Source: Amphibalanus amphitrite
Taxonomy: Eukaryota; Arthropoda; Thecostraca; Balanomorpha; Balanidae
Reading direction: 5' to 3'
DNA length: 64,000 nucleotides
NCBI RefSeq assembly: GCF_019059575.1
Contig: NW_024881570.1
Coordinates: forward strand, 310,001 to 374,000
A program made the translations under genes and the position numbers. The notes under the pieces are model-generated. The model searched no databases. It worked only from the letters and a program-made list of their open reading frames with translations, and had not been told where the DNA came from. This document shows, piece by piece, positions 57,986 to 64,000 of this stretch. The number at the start of each line of letters is the position of its first letter. Position 1 is the stretch's first letter.

Positions 57986-59203
57986 CACTGGCGGATCTGG
58001 GGGGAGGGGGGGGGGGGGGCACGGGAGCCTGAGGTGCCCCTGACAGGCCCGTGGTGCCCTTGCTAGGCCTGTGGTGCCCCTGGACCCTGACAGGCCTGTG
58101 GTACAGTCTGTCTTAAAAGTACCGCGCAAAGTGGCGGTGGATCCATCAAGCCTGACCGAGAAAGGGCCTGTTTTAATTTAAAAGTCACCGACCAATTGAC
58201 CTAGGGAATGGATAAGGATGTCAGTTGCTTCAGTGACCCAAATTTAGCAGGCCCTTGCTCAGTCAGGCTCGATGGATCCACTGTCACTTTGCGCGGTACT
58301 TTTAAGACAGACTGTACAGTCCACAGCAGAAGTAATGTGGGGTTTCAGTCATGGGTATGTTCTGCTTCTGAAGCTTAGGAACGATTAGCCAGACTACAAT
58401 GAAACTTTGAATGTAGCTTATATGTATCGTCACCCTTGCAGCTGCAACTTTAGCTATTGACATCTTCTTTCCAATCACTTCGCATTAAACAATCGCCAGT
58501 CAAAGCCAACCGTTGAGTTTGGTAAAACCCTACATTACTTTAGCGGTGGGCTGTACCTCTGGCGGGCCTAGGGTGCCCCTGCTAGGCTGCTGATGCCCCT
58601 GGGACCTGACAGGACTGTGGTGCCCCTGAAAGCCTAAAGTGCCCCCAACAGGCCCGTGATGCCCCCGACAGGCCCAAGGTGCCCCTGCGTGATGCCGTGA
58701 TGCCTGCGAGGCCGGTGGTGCCCCCTGCGAGGCCGGTGGGGCCCCTGACAGGCCCATGGTGCCCCTGCTAGACCGGTGGTGCCCCTGGCAGGCCTGTGGT
58801 GCCCCTGCTAGGCCGCTGGTGCCCCTGGGCCCTGACAGGCCCAAGGTGCCCCTGCAAGGCCGGTGGTGCCCCTGTAAGGCCTGTGGTACCCCTGCTAGGC
58901 CTCTGGTGTCCCTGACAGGCCCATGGTGCCCCTGCGAGGCCGGCGGCGCCCCTGGCAGGTCTGTGGTGTCCCTGACAGACCTGGGGTGCCCCTGACAAGC
59001 CTGTGGGGCCCCTCACAGGCCCGTGGTGCCCTTGCTAGGCCTGTGGTGCCCTTGCTAGGCCTGTGGTGCCCCTGGCGGGCTGGTGGTGCCCCTACTAGGC
59101 CGGTGGTGCCCCTACTAGGCCGGTGGTGCCCCTGACAGGCCTGTGGTGCCCCCGGGCACCAAGGGGGTCATGACCCATGTGGCCCCCCTTGGATCTGCCA
59201 CTG
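57986..59203. mobile_element. hAT-ended element with 20-bp minisatellite and nested MITE
   Basis: It starts CACTGGCGGATCTGGG and ends TTGGATCTGCCACTG. The interior is the 20-bp minisatellite seen at 33.4-34.7 kb, in inverse orientation (58025-58103, 58555-59155). The flanking octamers do not match, so one end may have been replaced by recombination. Confidence 0.65.
58104..58314. mobile_element. Tc1/mariner-type MITE, 211 bp
   Basis: The ends CAGTCTGTCTTAAAAGTACC and their exact inverse are flanked by TA (58102-58103, 58315-58316). The near-palindromic arms continue through GGATCCA and CAGGCCCTT-like parts. It is inserted in a minisatellite unit. Confidence 0.88.
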
Positions 59204-60867
59204 ATGCATAATATATTGATTTGTAAAGGCGTTATGGCTTATGCAATATGCAATTGCAGGCACTTGGTATCCCTCACTTATCCCTCATTGGGGCTTTGGC
59301 GGGCTCCTGAGGGTCCACGTCTATCTCCGGGAGCCCATATAGACAGGCTCCTTTGGGTCCTTTCAGTACACTATAGCATAAGAGGTCTCCATGCGAGTCC
59401 TATACATACATCTGAGGGCGTACCCTGATGTCTGAGGTACCCAACTGCAGCTCCAATGGTCTCTTCTTACACTGGCGGATCCAGGGAGGGGGCATTTAGG
59501 GCCATGCCCCCTTCCCAGAGGCCTAAAGTGGCCCGTTTTCCCCCTCCCCCAAACGATAATGAAACATAGTTCAATCAGGGCGTGGCCCAGGAGCCGAGTT
59601 AGACAGGGCTGTTTTACCACCTCCGGCCCGCAAAGGAACCCAAGCACTGACTCGAAGCGGGTTAAAGAGACCCTCCCACCTTCAAAAAAGTTAATGAATT
59701 GGCATGAAAGTGATGTCGCTAGGTTCAGAAAGCCGCAGGGCATATTTTAAGGATTTTTTACTGCGTCCCAAAGGTGGCATAGGGCACATGCTTCGATCGG
59801 AAAGGGCACATACCACATTGCAAGCGAAATAGTATATAATGCAGGTGAGATACACATGTCATTGTGTAAGGTACCGGTGGAGGGATAGCAAGCGGGATAT
59901 TGAGAGCGGGCTGTGATTGCTTTTGGCCAGTCGGCAGTCTCGAAATTTGCCCAGTCATAGCGCGTTCGTTTTCCGCATTCAAAGGACGGACCGGCGAGTA
60001 AATGATATTTCCATTGCTGTTAGTCACTCGTTTTCCTGAGCGTCTTTGGGCGTGTTTGACCTCCCTTGATGCACCTACCTAAATATATATACCTATGTTT
60101 AGAGAATAAAATGAATATGTACATGATTATTAAAATATGATACACACGTCTTTTCACGCGTTTTTCACCCTTATCAATCGAGTCAAAAGAGAGCTTGACG
60201 TGTGAAATATTGTCAATTCGCATTTAAGATATTATGTGTAAGGCCGGGCTCGTAGAAGCCGCCAAACGCAGACGTTTTCAGAAAAGCGTAAGTGGTATAG
60301 ATACAGTCGTGGATGGAGTTTTGCTGTGATTCGGCTCTCCAAGAGTGCGTCAGGGTACCAGGACCCGGATAAAGTATAGAGAACCGGCATCTGATAAAAT
60401 CCGCTCACCACTTAGCAGCCGACTTCGACCCTTCACCCTCGTAAAACACAAAAGCTTGCCGGTCATCAATCCACCTGCATCTCTGCATCTGCTTACTACC
60501 TATATCGACCAGTTGCTGCAGCCGTTTTGGAGCGGCTCACGACCGATAACACACCGGGCGTGCGCTAGCCGCCGGTGCTAAGCGCTAACCACTGAGTGCG
60601 CGCAGGGCCTCGGCTAACATGTTAACTGGTGGGCCAAATGGCCCACCAGTGACCCGAAATGGCCCACCAGCCTCAAAGATTTGGCCCACCAGTAATTTTC
60701 CGAAAAATCTAAGTTTTCACATTTTACATCACGACGTAGGTAACATTGTGATACAGACAGAGACAGAGGCCCTACTACATTGTTGCATTGATTAAAAGTA
60801 AGAAGTTGATCGTCGTTGCCCGCCTAATACCATCACCATTCCCGGTTTCTTGAGACAGCCGTAGGTT
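59204..60867. other. Mostly unique DNA with one hAT-type end
   Basis: 59471-59560 is another single CACTGGCGGATCCAGGG-type end. 59664-59720 shares about 50 bp with 47811-47870 (core ACCCTCCCACCTTCAAAAAA). GGCCCACCAG is locally repeated at 60633-60692. No gene seen. Confidence 0.45.
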
Positions 60868-61162
60868 AAGCCTCGGTCACACTTCACCGGATTGGACCAA
60901 TGGACGAGAAACGGATGGCGTCCGGTGATGTCCGGGGTACGGGGGATGTCCGTTCGTTTCCGTTGGACGTCCGTTTCTCATCCGTATCCGTTCCATGTCC
61001 GGTGGTGTCCGGTGTGCTCAACCGGACACCACCGGACATGGAACGGATATTAACGGATGACAAACGGACGTCCAACGGAAACAAACGGACATCACCGGTC
61101 GCTGACAGTTCTCGTCCGTTTCTCGTCCGTTGGTCCAATCCGGTGAAGTGTAACCGAGGCTT
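60868..61162. mobile_element. Fold-back MITE built of CGGAC/GTCCG repeats
   Basis: The two arms, starting AAGCCTCGGTCACACTTC and ending in the near-exact inverse, pair over almost their full 140-bp length around a GTGCTCA loop. Inner parts are made of GTCCGTTTC/GAAACGGAC-like units. The target duplication is unclear. Confidence 0.8.
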
Positions 61163-61335
61163 TGAATTTTATGCAATGATTGTGAAAGACGTCTGCCTCT
61201 GTCAATTACAGATAGTGTCGGCGGCTTCCAGCCGATCGAAGTCTGCGAGAGTTCTTGCAAGCTTTCCGATCGATCGAGTGGTTGCAGTCACATAAGCATC
61301 TGCCGCAGACCAGTCGGTTACAATAAAAATTACGA

Positions 61336-62246
61336 ATAACCCTCGCCCGCACATGGGGGGGGTGGTTGCCACCCCCCCAGGCAGTCTTTCTGCTCTGCAC
61401 TCAACATTTTTAGAGCTAGAAGGCTGATTTTTCGTATAGCTGCTCGTCTATCCTTTCTTGATGTCCACTGAAAATTTCAAGTTTCTGTGATTTTTGGTTT
61501 CGGAGATATGACCTTGTTTTTCAGGTCATGTCATGACCCAAATGGCCAATTCTCAACATCTTGCGTTTGCCATCGGCCTTGTGAGCTTTTGACACCCTGA
61601 TTTCGGCCTTTTTTGCCATTCTTACCTCCCACCTATCATGGAACATATTGTTCGACGATGTACAGGGGTCAAGGTCAGGGTCAAGGTCAACCTAGGTCAT
61701 CTAAGATAATTGCGTTTTAGGCAAGCTGAATTTACTTTTTGTGAAGTTTTTTGACTGCATTTTTGGTAAAAGCTTCTCAGATCATGATTTCATGTGATAT
61801 GGACCCAAAAACAATCGGTGCACACATCAGTATACACACAGACACACACAGACATACAAACACATATAATTGACCTTGACCTAACTTGACCTGAAATGAC
61901 CTCAGCAGCAAAATTCTGGTCGGATAGTGTGACAAAGAGGTTCTAGCTGGCTTAGCACCAGAAAACAGCATCGTCATCGGTATTTGATAAGCAGCGCACT
62001 TGATATCCACCGGTGACCCAAAACAGCAACATTTTTTAGTTTGACCTGACCTGGAAGGTCAATGACTGACCTGAGAAGGTAAAACTGGGTATCATTGGAT
62101 TCGTCTCTTTCCAAAGAATCTTTTTGGTCTTTACTGCTAAGCTCTATCTCCAACAGGAACGAAATGGCGCGGGGGGGGGGTGGCAACCACCCCCCCCCCC
62201 ATGTGCGTTCTAGGATGGGAAAATGGCATGTGCGGGCGAGGGATAA
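61336..62246. mobile_element. T-family element (T16) with ATAA flanks
   Basis: ATAA CCCTCGCCCGCACATGGG, G-run, TGGTTGCCA tip, C-run at the left; G-run, TGGCAACCA tip, C-run, CATGTGCGTT..., GCATGTGCGGGCGAGGG, ATAA at the right. The ends are inverse copies. It has AGGTCA-type sites near 61667-61710 and 62040-62080. A CACACAGACA tract lies at 61835-61865. Confidence 0.8.
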
Positions 62247-62932
62247 AGAACAGACCAGTTCAGACGGTCGGGGATAAGCCTGCGAGCGATCTCAGACGGT
62301 TCGCCGATAGACACGATATAAGCCAGAGTCAAACTAGAGGTAGGTAGTGTCGGCAACTTCCAGCCGATTGAAGTCTGCAAGCGATATTATGCGTCTTCAC
62401 GACCGGTATGATGCTTGCAGTCGCACATCTGACCAGTCGGACGAATGTCGAACCGTTCAAAATTTCTCATTCGGGCTGAAGATGACACTCAAGAATAAGA
62501 ATGGATAATTTTTCACTCTAACATTTTGGGTGGCTAGAATTTTCCACTCAAACACCCAAGAGAAATCTGAAGTTTGGGACACTGTTCACCAGAAGTGTAC
62601 ATCACTTAGTTTTTAGAAAATATTAGGGTTGCGCAGTGCGCTTGGGCTTTTGAGTCAATTCTTTTCCATGCGACACCAATAGGCTTAATGATCATTTTCA
62701 GAGATGTTCGGGTTGCTGCTACAACCCCCTTTTGGGGTTCCTGCCACAACCCACTTTATATATAAGGTTGCACTCGTGCTGTTCACAATTCCTCCCGATC
62801 CACCCGACAACGCCCGATCCCGTCCGACCGCTTTCGAATCTCCGACCAGTCGGCGAGCGATCCATTCAGGGCTCGCTGATTTTTAACATCCGACCGGCCG
62901 TAAGTTATCGTCCAAAGGTGTATAATCTGCGT
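62247..62932. other. Unique spacer
   Basis: The phrase CGGCNNCTTCCAGCCGATTGAAGTCTGC at about 62350 recurs from about 61220 (flanking T16), which points to an older shared sequence around the insertion. No gene seen. Confidence 0.4.
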
Positions 62933-63926
62933 CCGGGTGGCCCAGAAAAAACGTTCCCAACTTTAAATCAATATTTCTCAAAAAGTGATAAAGATACAAC
63001 ATTGAAACTTCGAATAGTCAATGCGGCACACATTCTGAGCAAATGGTGTGATTTTCATGATGTTCGGTAAATTACTTTTTAAACGGTTCGTGTTTCAAGC
63101 ATGCCATGTAAAAATCACTTTTTTGCTCCGATGTTTACTAAATAATGTGAGTGAACGGGTCACTTTCACCCCGCGGCACCGCAGCCTAGAGCCATGACTT
63201 CTACTGGCAGCTAGCCTCATTGATGGTTAGGGTCTCAGGATGACAAATTCCCTCTGGCAACGACGATGGCTCTGTGACAGCGGCATCGGAAGAAGTTTCC
63301 AGTTTTCTAACCATCTTGTGGCTCAAATGCTTTCCTGGCTGACATTTCTGAGAAAAGGTAGCTTTTAAACCAGTTTTTTTGTCATCTGCTGGCAATGTTG
63401 TTTTTCATAAGCTATTCTGTGGTCTTCTGGCATAAGAACCAGTCTGCTTTAGTTTGTTTTCCTTATCCGGTCGTTTTATTGTTTGATCTACTGAGAGGAG
63501 GGTAATCAGCAGTAATCCATGCACCGTGCCACTCCTGCTCGAAACATGATTTGGTGTTGAAACGAATGGCATCCATGAGCACCATTTTGGCTCAGTATTT
63601 GAATATTTGGCACATGAGACAGAAATATTGACAATAAGAACATACGTGTTGGTTTCATTCACGTGCTCTATTTTTATTCTTTTTTATAACATTGGACGTC
63701 TAACCCAATCATCACTATCGAATTTGACATCGGCAAAAAAAGCAAAAACGTCTTGCTTAATTCAACTCAAGATTGCCACCTTGAAAATGATGGTATAGTG
63801 TTATAATTTGGCATACCAATGCGCAAAGAAATGACGCAAACTTGATGAAAATTTTGGCTCGTTATTTGCACTCGGATTTGATATATAGGCCTCCAAAGTT
63901 CGGAACGTTTTTTCTGGGCCACCCGG
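62933..63926. mobile_element. TIR element with 25-bp perfect ends
   Basis: The ends begin CCGGGTGGCCCAGAAAAAAC and are identical for 25 bp in inverse orientation. TA follows the right end, but GT precedes the left, so a mariner-type TA duplication would need one mutated flank. The 994-bp interior has only short frames and no recognisable transposase. Confidence 0.65.
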
Positions 63927-64000
63927 TATACTTGTGCGATTTTATGTGCACTGCCGGAGTATCACCACTGAGAGGTTTGTGGGTCCCTACTCTCTCCTCT

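Overview
This is animal nuclear DNA, most likely from an arthropod. It has a spliced, GC-rich homeobox gene, one intronless Mab-21/cGAS-like gene, one degraded gene-like segment, and a very dense load of transposons nested in each other. The arthropod placement is an inference from the ecdysteroid-type half-sites, a TTAGG-like pentamer tract and the repeat types; I cannot name a species.

Layout. 1-3.2 kb: fragments of a TTAA-flanked repeat, then a three-exon Not-class homeobox gene (1052-3142, + strand). 4.2-5.8 kb: a CTGCTGGGG-type minisatellite split by a hAT-like element with an 8-bp target duplication. 8.2-11.1 kb: a (GA)n tract and a repeat rich in CACGTG palindromes (repeat B), split by an element with 26-bp terminal repeats beginning CACAGTG and a 5-bp target duplication (Transib/RAG-like end). 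11.1-12.2, 15.6-16.6, 22.6-23.1, 31.5-32.4 and 35.4-36.7 kb: unique GC-rich islands with homeodomain-type TAAT cores. 13-31 kb and 48-62 kb: at least ten members of one TTAA-flanked family (called T here), interleaved with TA-flanked (mariner-like), hAT-like and non-LTR insertions. 33-34.7 and 58-59.2 kb: hAT-ended elements packed with one 20-bp minisatellite. 36.9-38.2 kb (- strand): Mab-21/cGAS-like gene. 41.3-42.9 kb (-): frame-broken coding-like sequence next to an RNase H relic. 45.9-53.5 kb (-): a nearly intact non-LTR retrotransposon ORF (endonuclease, RT, RNase H, Cys/His tail) cut near its 3' end by a 3.6-kb Harbinger-like element. 60.9 kb to the end: a fold-back MITE, one more T element and a 1-kb TIR element.

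The most unusual object is the T family. Its members are 0.9-2.4 kb, are flanked by TTAA (or ATAA/ATAT), and begin and end with a G-run/short palindrome/C-run hairpin whose tip is shared by both ends of one copy but differs between copies. The interiors hold dense AGGTCA nuclear-receptor half-sites, including a perfect AGGTCA-N-TGACCT (ecdysone-type) palindrome, plus TGACGTCA (CRE) sites. I see no transposase in any of them. Whether they act as mobile hormone-response modules is a hypothesis.

The genes do not form a pathway. The homeobox gene is developmental and the Mab-21/cGAS-like gene may be a nucleic-acid sensor. The rest is transposon biology. Several insertions can be dated relative to each other because empty sites exist in paralogous copies within this same window.
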